This document shows positions 10,985 through 22,732 of a DNA stretch of 64,000 nucleotides, in pieces. The stretch spans positions 3,202,800 to 3,266,799 of the forward strand of contig NC_087388.1 of NCBI RefSeq assembly GCF_963675165.1, written 5' to 3'. The notes under the pieces were generated by a model. That model searched no databases. It was not told the DNA's origin and saw only the letters and a list, made by a program, of their open reading frames with translations. Numbering within the stretch: the stretch's first letter is position 1; every line of letters starts with the position of its first letter. This DNA comes from Halichondria panicea (Eukaryota; Porifera; Demospongiae; Suberitida; Halichondriidae). Both the position numbers and the translations under genes were made by a program.

Positions 10985-11600
10985 ATCATGTAGATCATGT
11001 AGTGTTAATGAGATTCATAATGTTTATTAATGTTATTCATTGCATGTGACTTCATTGCATGTGACGTCATAAGGTCAATATATTTGCTTAGCTAGCTGCT
11101 AAAACTATTATAGATTATCTTTGGCAACAAATACGGCGGACTTAAACAAGGTAAGAGTAGCTGTTTAGGCCCTCAAAAGATAGAGTATGTTGTTATGATT
11201 ATGTTTCCTTGATGGGAAGTAAAATTGTCCAAAACTTTCTTAGCTATGCTAGCTTCTTTAGCTCTGACAGCCACCCTAGAGGTAGGTGTATCTCAAGAAT
11301 GCAATAACTCCTACTCTTCCCATCAAGGATACTAGTACCTAGCTATGAGATGTTCATCTAGCCTTGTTTTTGAAGCTTGATCTTGGCATCTTCTCTTTCT
11401 GAAAGTGGCATGACGTCATCATTCTTTATGAGACTAATTAGCATAATTGAATTAAGCTAATTAGTTTTTTGGAAAAAGAAAACATGGATCATTTTGATGC
11501 AGCATACACTGTATATTGCAAATAATACAGCAGTATGAACATAGTGTAAATTTTGGTATTGAAATCTGGACCCGGGCCTTAAGTGCGCAGAGTAAAGATA
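10985..11600 (+). repeat. Dispersed repeat, copy 2
   Basis: This is the longer counterpart of 3050-3375, with the same blocks in the same order (ATTATCTTTGGCAACAAATA, GGCCCTCAAAAGATAGAGTA, TTCCTTGATGGGAAGTAAAA, GAAATCTGGACCCGGGCC). It carries about 250 bp not present in the first copy. It also contains short tandem duplications near 10983 and 11040. Confidence 0.8.
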
Positions 11601-11730
11601 AAACAATGCTAGCAGCTAAAAGTATCTATGAAAATCCAATGAAGTGGTCTGAGGTCAGCTGGAAAAAACTGAAAATTTTAGCGTCAAGTTTTGTTGACTG
11701 CATATAGCTTCCAGGTTGTCAGACTTACTG

Positions 11731-11830
11731 GAGGGCGACTCGAAGAGTTTAGCAAAAAATATGTCCTTGTTCTACAGTCGCCTACAAAAACAGCTAGAAA
11801 TGGCTTGGGAAAAACTCTTCGAGTCGCCCT
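11731..11830. repeat. Inverted repeat (hairpin)
   Basis: GGGCGACTCGAAGAGTTT at about 11732 is mirrored by AAACTCTTCGAGTCGCCC at about 11812, an 18-bp perfect inverted pair with a loop of about 60 bp. It may be the collapsed ends of a miniature element. No target duplication was identified. Confidence 0.75.
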
Positions 11831-11839
11831 GCCCCTTTA

Positions 11840-12912
11840 TTCCCTTTATTTTATTGCAGACTATACGGGTTTCCTGATGCTTAGAATTGACGCCAAGTGA
11901 CCATTGCTGCCAGATGACTGCCAGATGAGAGCCATTTTACTGCATTGAACACCCACGCAAATATGAGCGTGGTATACCGTAACCTACTATTAGATAGTAG
12001 AGAACTGCTGCGCAAGACAGAGTGCAGCCAAGCGGGGACAATTCAAGTAAATATTAGCTTGTTGTTTGTATAGACTACCTCTACTGCTTTTGTATGAATC
12101 TGTGCAAAAGCAGATATAAGTATATGATATCAGGATTCCAGGAAAATGATTAGGATTTATTTTTGATTAAATTTTCAAAGTAATTTCAATGTTGGCCTTG
12201 GCCTTTCCTGAGGTGCCCGCGCGGGTGTATCTGTGCACGCGCGCGCGCTCTGTGTGTGTGTGCCTGTGGCCCGACACAGGAAGAGCACGACAGGTGTAAT
12301 TTCAAGAAGCACTTTATACCATGCTAAATATTATCAGTGCTCTGCCTGCACAATTAGGCTCACTACTCAATAATATTAGGCTCACTGTGTACATGTACCA
12401 TGTACAGAGGTTGATTGCATAATAATGGGCTTATGAGTGTACTGCATGAGGTCTCTTGCTATATCCAGCTATGGCTCTCTCACTGGTAGCCCAACAGGTC
12501 GTTTATTGCGGCATATGTCAATATCTACACAGCCTCTACACAGCCTTGGCTGTGTGTTGATCGTTAATACATGTTCCTGCTCCATTCACAATGTATATAG
12601 ACGAAATCGTACCACAATTTATTCGTACAACAATGTATTTGTGCGGAGACTTCAGGCCACCTACTATGTGTATGATGTGGGTTACCCCAAGCCCCAAGCC
12701 GTATCACCGAGCCGTATCACCGTTGCTGTACTTTATCCAAGATTTTCTGCGGAACCTCGTAGGATAAGGGCGGCGACGATTTATCCAGGGGCACGGAGGT
12801 TCACGGAATCATTGAACTTTAAACGCGGTTTTCTCAAAAGGACCTAGACATGATGGTTCACTCTAACCACTAATTTACAACATGGCTAACTACAAGCAAT
12901 GGCTAACTACAA
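11840..12912. other. No supported gene; GC/GT simple repeats
   Basis: A short alternating purine-pyrimidine run (GCGCGCGC then GTGTGTGTG) lies at about 12235-12265. A 136-codon plus-strand frame at 12437-12847 has no recognisable motif. A local duplication near 12880-12915 (AATGGCTAACTACAAGCA twice) lies immediately outside the Copia left LTR. Confidence 0.45.
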
Positions 12913-12917
12913 GCAAC

Positions 12918-13107
12918 TGTTGTTATATAGGTCTATGCTAAACCCTATGCTAGTTTAGTTGACTATTCAACAACAAGAGATAATAATAGACAGAGAACAT
13001 GTGCTAAAGTAAAAACGAACACAATGGTTAAATAGACTACAGAATATTCTAGAATGTTCTACAGAGTATTCTAGAATGTTCCATTACGTAATAATTACAT
13101 AACAACA
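12918..13107 (-). repeat. Copia 3' LTR
   Basis: This 190-bp LTR has ends TGTTGTTA and AACAACA. Just inside it, on the minus strand, AATTAAGTGGGAG forms the polypurine tract abutting the LTR. It contains two nearby copies of a TATTCTAGAATGTTC-type motif near 13030-13080, also seen in the right LTR, which could be a regulatory repeat. Confidence 0.92.
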
Positions 13108-13129
13108 CTCCCACTTAATTTTACGATTG

Positions 13130-15191
13130 TTATTCCTGAGACATGCCCATTTCGTCGCGAAGTGACTTGAAACGAATTCGGTTCAATGGCTTAGTGAGCA
13201 AGTCAGCTACCATTTTTTCTGTCGGACAATACGTCAATGAAATGATCCATTCCTTTACAGCTTCACGTACATAGTGAAATTTGATGTCAATATGCTTTGT
13301 CCTAGCATGTGACACAGGATTCTTGCTAATAGCGATTGCTGCTTGATTGTCTTCCATCAATACAGTCGGCACCTTTTGGCACACTCCTAAGTCTGTGAGC
13401 AATCTTCTCATCCACACGGCCTCTTTGAGTGGCAACACTAAGAGCGACATACTCAGATTCCGCGGTGGATAGAGCTACCATCGTTTGTTTCTTGCTCATC
13501 CATGAAACTGCCCCTCCGGCCATCAAGAACAGGTTTCCACTTGTAGAATGACGATTGTCTTGGTCTCCAGCCCAATCGGCATCGGAATAGCCCATTAGTG
13601 CATTGGCCTTCGATTTCTCATACTTTAGTGTTAGATCGGCTGTTCCCTTTAGATACCTCAATATTCTCTTGGCGGCCGTCAGGTGTGCTTCACTCGGGTT
13701 CGAGTTAAACTTGGACACTGCTCCCACTGCTTGAGCTGTATCTGGACGTGTACCAATTGCACAATAGAGTAGACTTCCTACAAGTGACTGATACTGAATA
13801 GAATCAACTGGTTTGCTGGTTTCGTCGTCCCTTTTGAGAATTACGTTTACATCAGCTGGTGTCAAAGCTGCATTAGCTTGAGTCAGATGCTTGAGTCAGT
13901 CCAAATTTCTCCAGCATTGCCTGTATGTACTGCTTCTGATGCATTCGTATACACTTCCCATCTTCATCGTGGTCTATGGAAATACCAAGGCAGTAGTGGA
14001 GCTTTCCTAAATCCTTCATCTTAAAACGTCCCTCCAAACTTTGCTTCACCTCCTTCATCTTTTCAGGTGTCTTGGTTAAGATGATTAAATCGTCCACATA
14101 CACAGCAACGATTGTTAGGTCACCCTCTTCAGTTTGGACAAACACACAAGGATCAGCACTGCTTTGAACAAATCCTGCTTGCTCCATGTATTCCGTAAAC
14201 ACAGCGTTCCAACATCGTGGAGATTGATTGTTTCAGTCCATAGAGTGACTTGTTTAACTTGCAGACTAGTTTTTCTTTGCCTTTCTCGACATAGTGGGAC
14301 GGTTGCTCCATATATATCTCTTCTTCTAGTGTGCTGTTTAAGAAGGCTGTTACAACATCCATTTGGTGGACAAGCATGTCCTTCTGTACAGCCAGTGCTA
14401 GTAACAGCCAGTGCTAGTAACACTCGAATTGATGTGAAACGCACTAAAATGTTTCATCATAATCTACACCAAATTTTTGTGTGCAACCTTTGGCTACTAG
14501 GCGAGCTTTGAGTCGCTCCACTTCACCGTCCTTTCCGCGTTTGGCCTTAAAGACCCACTTGCTTCCAATAGTTTTTCGACCACTTGGTAGTTCTACAAGA
14601 TCCCAAGTCTTGTTTTCAATCAGGGATTGATATTCGGAATCAGCAGCTGCTTTCCAGCCCTCAGAGTCATCACATGATAATGCTTCTTCTACTGAGGCTG
14701 AGGCTGGGTTGTTTTCAAGGATTGCAGCATTAATGTACTCATCCTGACCATACCTCACTGGTTGAGCCCGTTGTCGACTAGGGTATCGATGAGTTTCTTC
14801 AGCTTCGGGTTCAGCTTCAGATTCAGCTTCAGATTCAGCTTTAGTTTCAGCTTCACTAGTACAGGGTACTGTTTCCGTTCGTACTGAAGTTAGGGTCTGT
14901 AAATCAATTAGTGAATCAGTCTCTTGAAAAACAGTCTCGTTGAAAACGACATCTCTTCGAATGACGACTTTAGATGTTGTTTCGTCCATTAGTCGGTATC
15001 CATTGGATTGAGAGCAGTATCCTACAAACTGTCGTTTTTCAGCCTTCTTTGCAAGTTTGTTTCTTTGCGAATCTGGTATGTGTCTGGTATGTGTGCGTAC
15101 GCTGTACAACCAAAAACTCGTATGTGGCTCAATTTCGGTTTCTGTGCGTACCACCTCTCATATGGTGTGATTTTGATCTTGAAGGCTCGAC
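13130..15191 (-). pseudogene. pol: Copia pol: distal integrase region, reverse transcriptase and RNase H
   Basis: On the minus strand from 15191 come a post-integrase block and an acidic Ser/Glu/Ala linker. The reverse transcriptase follows, with TIGSKWVFKAKRGKDGEVER, VHQMDVVTAFLNSTLEEEIY, SLYGLKQS and the catalytic VAVYVDDLIIL. The RNase H has GYSDADWAGDQDNRHSTSG, ALSTAESEYVALS and ARTKHIDIKFHYVRE. Lesions are an 11-bp duplication at 15072-15093, a 16-bp duplication at 14389-14420, a small deletion near 14444, a shift near 14200, a partial duplication at 13876-13899 and a shift near 13440. Catalytic motifs survive but no continuous frame does. The upstream half of integrase lies beyond the nested CACTA-like element. 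Confidence 0.92.
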
Positions 15192-15193
15192 TA

Positions 15194-15225
15194 CACTGTT
15201 AAAAATGGGGTGTTAATTAACACCC
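15194..15225 (+). repeat. Left terminal inverted repeat of the CACTA-like element
   Basis: It starts CACTGTTAAAAATGGGGTGT and continues through a TTAATTAA core. It pairs with 24109-24140 at 31 of 32 positions. Confidence 0.92.
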
Positions 15226-15267
15226 TTTTAGGGTGCTCGTTGCACTGTTTAAGTTTAACACACTGAG

Positions 15268-15311
15268 ATGTGTTGATCAACACACACTCTTGAGTGTGTG
15301 TTGATCAACAC
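15268..15311. repeat. Subterminal near-perfect palindrome
   Basis: About 42 bp centred on ACTCTTGAGT is self-complementary apart from the middle bases. The outer arms repeat TGTTGATCAACAC, itself a palindrome related to the TTAATTAA core of the terminal repeat. Subterminal repeats of this kind are typical transposase-binding sites in CACTA elements; that role is inferred here. A diverged two-copy tandem repeat follows at about 15323-15425. Confidence 0.75.
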
Positions 15312-15429
15312 TGGTGGTAGTGTGCTCACATGACATGCATGTTAGTGTTTATATAGCACGCACTGTATAGGTAATGTGCTCACATGACATGCATATAAGT
15401 GTTTACACAGCATGCACTAGTGTACATCC

Positions 15430-16140
15430 ACATTGTCATAGTAACAAGAATAACGATATAGCATAAACGAACAACAAATAACAGTGGACATAATGAACAG
15501 TCAATTTAAGATACAGCATGGTGATACACGATGGTGATACATGAATGATAAAAGATAGTGAACATTTGATATAATTATAAGCAGTTTAAGATTATGTGGT
15601 GATTAAATAAGTGATATTGAATGCCTATAATTTGTCTAAGGAAGTGCATAAAATAGTAACATTCGTCGGGATTCTTTGTTGGTCAAAAATATTTAAAATA
15701 ATATGCTGAATAAAGATTAATAATGGATAGAGCTGCCTAGGGTAAACAATATCAAAGGAATAGTATGCTCCAATGAGATCGAGCACGCTTCCTTCTATGC
15801 TAGCACATAACATTGGTGAAACAGTACAAGGTATAAGTATAATAATACATGCAGGGTATCAAGAGTATAGACAAGAGTAAGAATGTTGAACTGCTAGTAA
15901 CAGCAATTGCCTGCTCCTGCGTCATCCATCACTTGATAGTAATCAGTACTAATTTTTTATGTTAGCAACACCTCCCAGAAACCGCATGCACATGCTGTGA
16001 TTGCGTAATTCAGTGCTACAAACCACAGACCATGCACAGTTTACTTAACAGCACTCATTAATTGAATAGTGACGACAGTGATGACGCATGTTAAGGCGAA
16101 TGTGGTTATGCAATTACTATACAGCAGTTCAACACTCTTA
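15430..16140. other. Non-coding left arm of the CACTA-like element
   Basis: AT-rich sequence between the subterminal repeats and the end of the SAM gene. No motif or gene was recognised. Confidence 0.5.
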
Positions 16141-16143
16141 CTC

Positions 16144-19100
16144 TTATCTATAAATGCTCTTGACGGTATATATACACACGGTACAAAGTATATAATTGTA
16201 ATACTGCCGTATCCAACTTACAGGGAACTCATGAAGGATCTTCTCTTTGCTCCTGGTAGCCAATATTGCCGAGAGCAGGCGGATTGTTTGAACGCCTTGG
16301 GAATCTGCAAAAAATAATGAAACACATGGTGAGGAAAGACACATGCTCACTATAGTTCACTACATGCGTGTATAATAAATTATAAGCAAGCTATATTGTT
16401 GGTAAAAATTAATGTTGTTTTAATTTTGTAGGTCTGAGGAACATCAAACAATCAATTAGTACTGTTGGAGAACATTAACAAGTCAACCCTTTAGTATATA
16501 AGAGTATTATTCTACCATGACATTATTCATTTTACGTATAATAGTTTTTGTAATTAAAACGATTATTGTCTCGCACGTGAGACTGCCCCTTGAAATACAA
16601 AGTTGGTATTATAGCTTGTCTTTTAGGTACATTGAATGTATCCCATAACTTATTTAGTTATACCTGGTGATTGTTCTTGCTTAGCAAACTCTGAGCACAG
16701 TTTCTGAACAGAAGGCTTCGTTTCTTTTCCCCCATAGACCAACACTTTGTCACTTAATGGACACCAATTAGCCAGAAAGTTTGTTGCTTTGTCCACACCC
16801 AGAACTAAACAAAGTTCCCTTCGAATCTGGGATATTTATAATTAATCAAGGCATGGCACAGTAAAAATGTAATGACTAGCTTACCGCGCTCGGTAATTTT
16901 AGTGAAGGGAAAACTTGGATAACTTCCGCTACGGTTGGAGTGTCCTTTAGAATCCAGGAGCGCCTTCCGCCAAAAGTCACCTTCATCAATTTTTTAACTT
17001 GGCTACGAGATGGCACTTCTTTGTGGTGTTCATCTGCAAGCTCCTCTAATTGCTGAGTATACCTCTCATCAATGATGTCATGCTGGTTGTTATCAGCTAT
17101 TCCTAAAAAAAAAGAGTAAGTGAGGCATCTTGCACGTGCATTCATACCTTGCTTCCTTTTCTTTTTGTTGGAGCATTGTGCTTGGCTGGTGGCTGGCAAA
17201 GGTGGTACATTTTCCTCGGCTCCGGAATCTCCAGACTCAGGTAGGGTTCTTTTCAGAGGTCTTCGTCCATTTCTGAATTTCTGTTTTTAGCGTCTCTTTC
17301 CATGTTCCCTGTAATAACAGCAAAATAGCGATGTACATCAATCAACAGTTTTCAGTTAGCCTTTTAGCTTTTGTTAGCTACAAGAGTCCGAAAAGAGTTG
17401 CAAAGCTGTACTGCTAGCAAGGGCTTATAAAGGGCATATCCACACATTGTGATCTTTCTTGTTCATTGATAATATGTGACAGGCTCTGGGAAAACAGACC
17501 AATTGGCGCAAGCTATAATTTTTGCGATCTATATACCAGATGATAGAGCAAAGAATTGCCTGCGCATTGATATGCTTAGTTTGCACATACCTTGTTCCAT
17601 GCCTGAGTTATGCGCGTTGGAAACTCGAAGTTGTAAAACAGCAGTATTGAGAAACGCCCACTCAAAGATTGCTAAATTGGGAAAAGTAAGGTAATGGTGG
17701 CTGTTTAGACAAAGCGCTTTGGTGGAAAGAGTTGGATTCAGAGCATCAGATTTTGCAGAGAGGTAGTAGAAAGACTATAGATAACTATAATCCAAGAAAA
17801 AAATTTATGAGATTATACACTGTAGTCTATAAATCTGGCTTTTGCTCAATACCAATATCTGCTCCAATTGGTCTGTTTTCCCAGAGCCTGTCACATATAT
17901 ATATTATTATGATTTCATAAGACAGTTGCTATAATTATTGTAATAATAATGATAATGTATAGTCCAAACATTAATCTAAAACTGCGAAATGTGCAATGGC
18001 TTCTATACGTCATTCTGAGCAGCTGTACATATGCGTAAACTTGGTAGTACGACCATTTTCACCAACAATAATTGCTCGCTATAGTATACGTACGCTATAG
18101 TATACGTATTGCTTACATATCCACTCTCAGTCTTGTCCACGAGACAAGGATACTTTTCAACCAGCCTCCTGCAACTTGCTCTTGCTCTGTACTCAAAGGG
18201 TGAAGGGAAGTCTGTGTACTGCAACATTCTTGTATGCAGTGAGCCGATTATCTCAGATCGAGCAGTAGAGGATATGCACACATCTTCAAGGCATTTCATT
18301 GTCTTGTTGGTGAAACGCCCAGGAATTTCAAAAGAGAATACCCAGCTACTTGATGCTGGGGCTGACATATCTGGTACCTGTCAAAAATTTAAAAAGTAGA
18401 CTGCATGCAACTAGTAACTACATATTCTACTATTTTCTACCATTTTGATGACATCACAAGCTGCTATAACCACAAATCGATGACACCCACGTAAGTGGGC
18501 GTACAATAAAGTGGGCGTACAATAACAAGGTAGGCAAGGTCGCTTCATTTGTGGGTAAAATATTCGTGGTCAGACCTCCAACCACGAAAATTTTGACCCA
18601 CGAAAATTACATGCTATACGGTATGTACATGATGAAGTCTAGGACTTTAGTTGTACAAGATTACTGTTTTATTACTCTAACCGATTACCCACTATAACAA
18701 TTTGCTGTTGTTCTATTAATCACCACAAACCCACCACCTTATGTTTCCATAGAAACATTTTTGGATATGTTGTAGCTTGGTCATTCACCTACACATTGGT
18801 ATCAGCACAATTTCTTATTAATCGAAAGATATTTACATTTAAGTACAGCTACTCACACATTTGTGGTAATCTACTCAATGAACTGTATATAACTTATTAT
18901 TATGCTCCATGCATCAGAAATGATATTAACTAACCTTCGAGATTCTATTACTGGCATGTACAGGTTGCAATTCTCGCAATATCACCGAGACACTTAGTCT
19001 TGTTCCAATTTGAGGCAATAGTTCCTTGAGGTCTGTATCTGTTAGTTTGAAGAAAATTGCACCGCTAATACATTGTTCTCTAAGTGTAAGTTCCGCTGCC

Positions 19101-19171
19101 TCATGGATTCTGCCAGATAGAAACTTGCACAGTTCGTCAGTAGTGAGGTGAGAGAGGTCGTTTGTTGCCAT
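16144..19171 (-). CDS. SAM-domain accessory protein of the CACTA-like element
   Basis: The start at 19171 gives MATNDLSHLTTDELCKFLS. Residues about 8-70 form a sterile alpha motif domain (GAIFFKLTDTDLKELLPQIG). Exon 1 is 19171-18935 and exon 2 is 18377-18117 (FEIPGRFTNKTMKCLED, RRLVEKYPCLVD). Later exons lie near 17312-17142 (GTWKETL; KKKRKQ), 17103-16880 (VKKLMKVTFGGRRSWILKD), 16830-16672 (GVDKATNFLANW) and about 16310-16144. Introns have GT/AG ends. One extra A in an A-run near 17288 shifts the frame; otherwise the gene reads through. SAM plus a GTWK/GRRxW region is familiar as the second gene of some animal EnSpm-like elements. It is probably a DNA- or transposase-binding partner, but its function is inferred. 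A diverged paralogue lies at 10169-10692. Confidence 0.78.
17473..17897. mobile_element. 425-bp miniature element with TATGTGACAGG ends (copy A)
   Basis: Inverted ends read TGTGACAGGCTCTGGGAAAA and its reverse complement. The interior matches the copy at 40248-40672 along its whole length (blocks such as GATAGAGCA, GCTTAGT and GTAGTAGAAAG-like). Both copies span 425 bp. The target duplication here is blurred by surrounding AT repeats; the sister copy shows a clean TA. It lies upstream (on the minus strand) of the GTWKETL exon, in an intron of the SAM gene. It is non-coding, and the plus-strand frame across it is spurious. Confidence 0.85.
18470..18625. repeat. Fragment of the TATAGCG-ended miniature family
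   Basis: Paired CCACGAAAATT-type motifs and an end reading CATGCTATACGGTA match the right half of the element at 38337-38565. It also contains a GTGGGCGTACAATAA tandem duplication near 18496-18530. It sits in the intron between SAM-gene exons 1 and 2. Confidence 0.55.
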
Positions 19172-19456
19172 GCTAAGACTTGAAACTTGAAACTGTTAGT
19201 CTCTTGCGCTGCACTTCTAGTAGTTCTGTTAGTTGGAGCTGCTCCTGTATCTATGACAACTCATACAGCACCGCGACTGCGCAGCTGGTGATCGCTATTT
19301 GTGCTTACATCACTACTAATTAATTTCATTGGTCAACAGCCGTAAGGTCTGGGTTTGCCTCGAATCAAGGATACAGAAAAATAAGCGCGAACCTTTGAAC
19401 AGCTTTATAATTAATTATAGCAAGCTAGCTAGCTAGCTATTCAGATCTATTAAGTA

Positions 19457-21548
19457 ATGGGGCAGTTAGACTGCCCATCTTGTTTTCATTTTAGTGGAAC
19501 AAATATTGGAGACTATCTTCGTCATATTCGATTGTTCCATAATGATACCGGCACTACATTTCGAGTTTTTTGCAATCTGGGATGTGCAAGGCCAAGGGAC
19601 AGACCTTTCAAAAACTTCTTCACATTCCGTAATCATGTTTACGCCTACCACAGTGGCCTCACCGCAACTGCAGAGCAAAATGAGAATGAGACCAATGCTA
19701 TCGGCGATAGTGAACCAGACCAAAGTGTCACAACAGAGGAGATTGAGATTGATCAGGGCTTCACCTGCCAGCAGACTGTTCGAAAACCACAAAACATCGA
19801 TTACAAATTCAGAAGTGCGCAGCTACTTTCATTTTGAAGATACAGGAAATGCATCGCCTCCCTCAAAACACCATGGACACAATAATCCAAGAAATTGAGT
19901 CACTCTATCAGGTGATTGATTACACAATATCCAAAAGCATGATATTAATATGCTTTAATAATTATAGGTGATCCTTACAAACATACGGGGTATTGTTGAT
20001 GACACTCTCAAGCATTTTGACGTAAGCGAGAATGTACGCATCCATTTAGAGAGTACGCTCGCTGGAGATGGGCCACACGGGAAGCTGTTGTCTGGTCTAG
20101 AAACGAACCATTTGCAGATGAAGTATTACAGGCAGTACTTCAACTTTGTGGTAAATTTATTACTATAATACCTATTACGCTGGGAAGTTGTGATTGGTCA
20201 TTTACTAATAGGAGCCACGGACAGTGACCCTTGGTAGTGTGAGAAAGTATGTGGGCAGCGGTGCAAAACGACAATGCGTAGAAAAGGATGAGACAATGAT
20301 GTACTCCAGTACTGCATACATCTGAAGAGATACTTTCGGTTGTCATTTCTCAATGACCTGATCAGCAACTTTGAGCTGGGATATATGGAGTCAACAAAAC
20401 GTCCCACCCCAATCAAAAAGAGCACCCTACACTCTAGTGATCACTCTTTGAAGCAGAATGGTTAGTACAGATGTGAAGTACTTGTACGTGTAATGTAGCT
20501 TGTAATCTTGCAGCATCTCAGATGTGGTTACTTGGTCGGATTTTGCCCTTGATGGTTGGTCACTTAGTTCCAGAAGATGATGACAAATGGACAAACCTTA
20601 TGCTTATGCTTCAAATCACTGGCTATCTGTTTGCACCTAGATTGACATCCGATGAGGCAGATTATGTGGCTCTACTAATTGAGGAGCATCACTGTGCTTT
20701 TTGTAAGCTGTATCCAGATGTTAGTATCACCCCTAAGTTCCACTACTTGGTGCACATGTCGAGACTTATTAAAAAGTGAGTATTTTACGTCAACTCACAC
20801 GTGAACAATTGTGTACTTCTATCATCAGGTTTGGGCCAATTGTCCGTGGTTGGACCATGAGGTTCGAGGCTAGACATAGGCACTTTAAGCAACTGGCCCT
20901 GCAGCTGGGCAACTTTATCAATATCCCATTCACCTTGGCTATGCGTCACCAAAAGCTTCAATGTTATCACCAGCTCAGTGACACACTTGAAGGGGAAGAG
21001 GTCGATATTGGTCCCGGTCCACACGATACTGGCAGAGGTGGTTGAGGGGCTCTCATCTTCACACAGCACTGAATTGTTCAGGTACAGTATATATCCTGCT
21101 AAGTGGTTGTGGCCTATATAATTATGTTTACTTACATGCAATCTTAATCTAAGATCTGAGATAGATAATGTTGAAATTCATTTTTAGCAAAATTGAACAA
21201 CCACTTAATTTCACATTCAGGGCGAAGTGGGTGGAAGTGTATGGAACCAAGTACAAGAAGCCATGTGCACTTGTTGTTGGTGTCAAGTATGGTGTCCTAC
21301 CTCAGTTTGGTAACCTCGAGGACATTCTGTTCGACAAGGATGAACTAATTTTGATTGTTCGACTATACAAAACAATTGAGTTTGCTAGCCATTTCAACTG
21401 CTTTATTGTAGAACTATCTACTGAGCTTGTCACCATTACTCAAGGTGCATTATATTCACATGAGCCTCATCATGTACGTTGTGTCCAAGGCCTTACTACT
21501 GGTACACAAAGAGCAGTTGTTCTCAAAACACATTTATCTTCATTATAG
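19457..21548 (+). pseudogene. C2H2-type EnSpm/CACTA transposase, catalytic middle deleted
   Basis: The start MGQLDCPSCFHFSG leads into paired Cys/His clusters (CPSC...HIRLFH; CNLGC...HVYAYH), a C2H2-like finger. After a shift near 19800 the text continues to an EIESLYQ / VILTNIRGIVDDTLKHF splice junction (intron about 19912-19968). Exons at about 20515-20778 (ASQMWLLGRILPLMVGHLVP, FHYLVHMSRLIKK) and 20829-21045 (VRGWTMRFEARHRHFKQLA) are the C-terminal hallmark of this family. About 21212-21548 completes the protein. The region that should hold the DDE catalytic core is reduced to a few hundred bases around 20160-20460. That region has a frame break near 20310, so this copy probably cannot transpose on its own. 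The gene diverges from the SAM gene across a shared 285-bp spacer. Confidence 0.75.
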
Positions 21549-21549
21549 T

Positions 21550-22143
21550 TTTGTACCAATTATTAGTCTTTTCAGTAGTCAATGACATATTGAATGGTGT
21601 GAAGAATCATAAGTAAGCATAGTTTCATAGACAAAATAACTAATGAAGTGTGGCATGATCAGATAATTATAAGGGAGCACTTCCATTGCATTTCTTACCG
21701 TCATTATGACACGGAGCAAAAATGCTTAAAGCTTCACTTAATAAATGAAAGTTGGTTGTTTTTGCGTATCCTAAAAAATTCTTGGCAAGTTCCTTGGTTT
21801 TTCATCAGTACAGTCAAATCACCTGAGTGTGCACCTGTATAATGTATAAGGGGTATACAGCATAATGCACATGCATTGTAGCAGGTGACATAATTTGTTT
21901 TTTATAATTAGAGTTTTGTTACTAAGCAACAGTTATTGCTTTTAATGTACAACTACAAATGAATCATTTCCTATATAGACAACAGTGCATGCATGTGTGT
22001 ACACTATAGCTTGATTTGAATGCAAAAATGGCGAGTGTAAACATTATAGATTAGGGGTGCTTACATTGCACCAGTTTTAGTGCTACAGCCACACCATTCT
22101 TATTGGAGTTACACAACCTGGTGTAGTTACAGTCCTATGATTA
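21550..22143. other. Non-coding right arm of the CACTA-like element
   Basis: No gene or recognisable repeat was found between the transposase stop and the duplicated block starting at 22144. Confidence 0.5.
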
Positions 22144-22310
22144 TAACAACTATAGGCAGGTGCATGCACAACACTGTTTAAAGTGTTCCACAAACACTTT
22201 AAAGTCTATAATAGCACCCTTTATTGTTATTGTAACACGTAACAGTTACGACTGCGCTCCTAGTGTTGTGATAGCATCATTAGGTGAGTGTTGGCCGTGG
22301 GAGGTCAAGG
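22144..22310 (+). repeat. Duplicated block in the CACTA-like right arm (uninterrupted copy)
   Basis: This block (GATTATA...AACACTGTTTAAAGTGTTCC...CTCCTAGTGTTGTG...GGTGAGTGTTGGC) recurs at 22637-22732 and 23510-23561, where a 777-bp miniature element splits it. The uninterrupted copy therefore serves as an empty-site reference. The palindrome ACACTGTTTAAAGTGT is in both copies. Confidence 0.8.
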
Positions 22311-22732
22311 CCCGTGGTGTCTCTAAAAGTGTACTAAAGCAATTTGAAGGACTATACTGCAAATGTTTATGAACAGTACAGCTTATTAGCATGAAACCAT
22401 TCTATGTAGCACTTAATTAATAACCAATGTCCTTGAGTAAAGACAACGGACTTAGAGCTTGTGGTATAAACTTACTTCTCTAGAGTACCTTCCAGCCCCT
22501 GATTGCTAGTGGATAGAAGAGCTAAAATACAACACAGAACGATCAACCACAACATATTCGCGAGCGCAAAATTAATTATAACGCGGAGTGTTTCAACCTT
22601 TTACACAGGTCGCTTCCAATCCCCTTCCTTTTTAATCTATGATTATAGGCAAGTGCATGAACAACACTGTTTAAAGTGTTCCACAAGGTCTTACAAGTGT
22701 AATAGCACCCTTTAAACACGTAGCAGTTATTA

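Noticed and set aside
12437-12847. 136-codon plus-strand frame as a host gene
   Set aside because: No motif, no splice context, and adjacent to repeats. Left as unassigned sequence.
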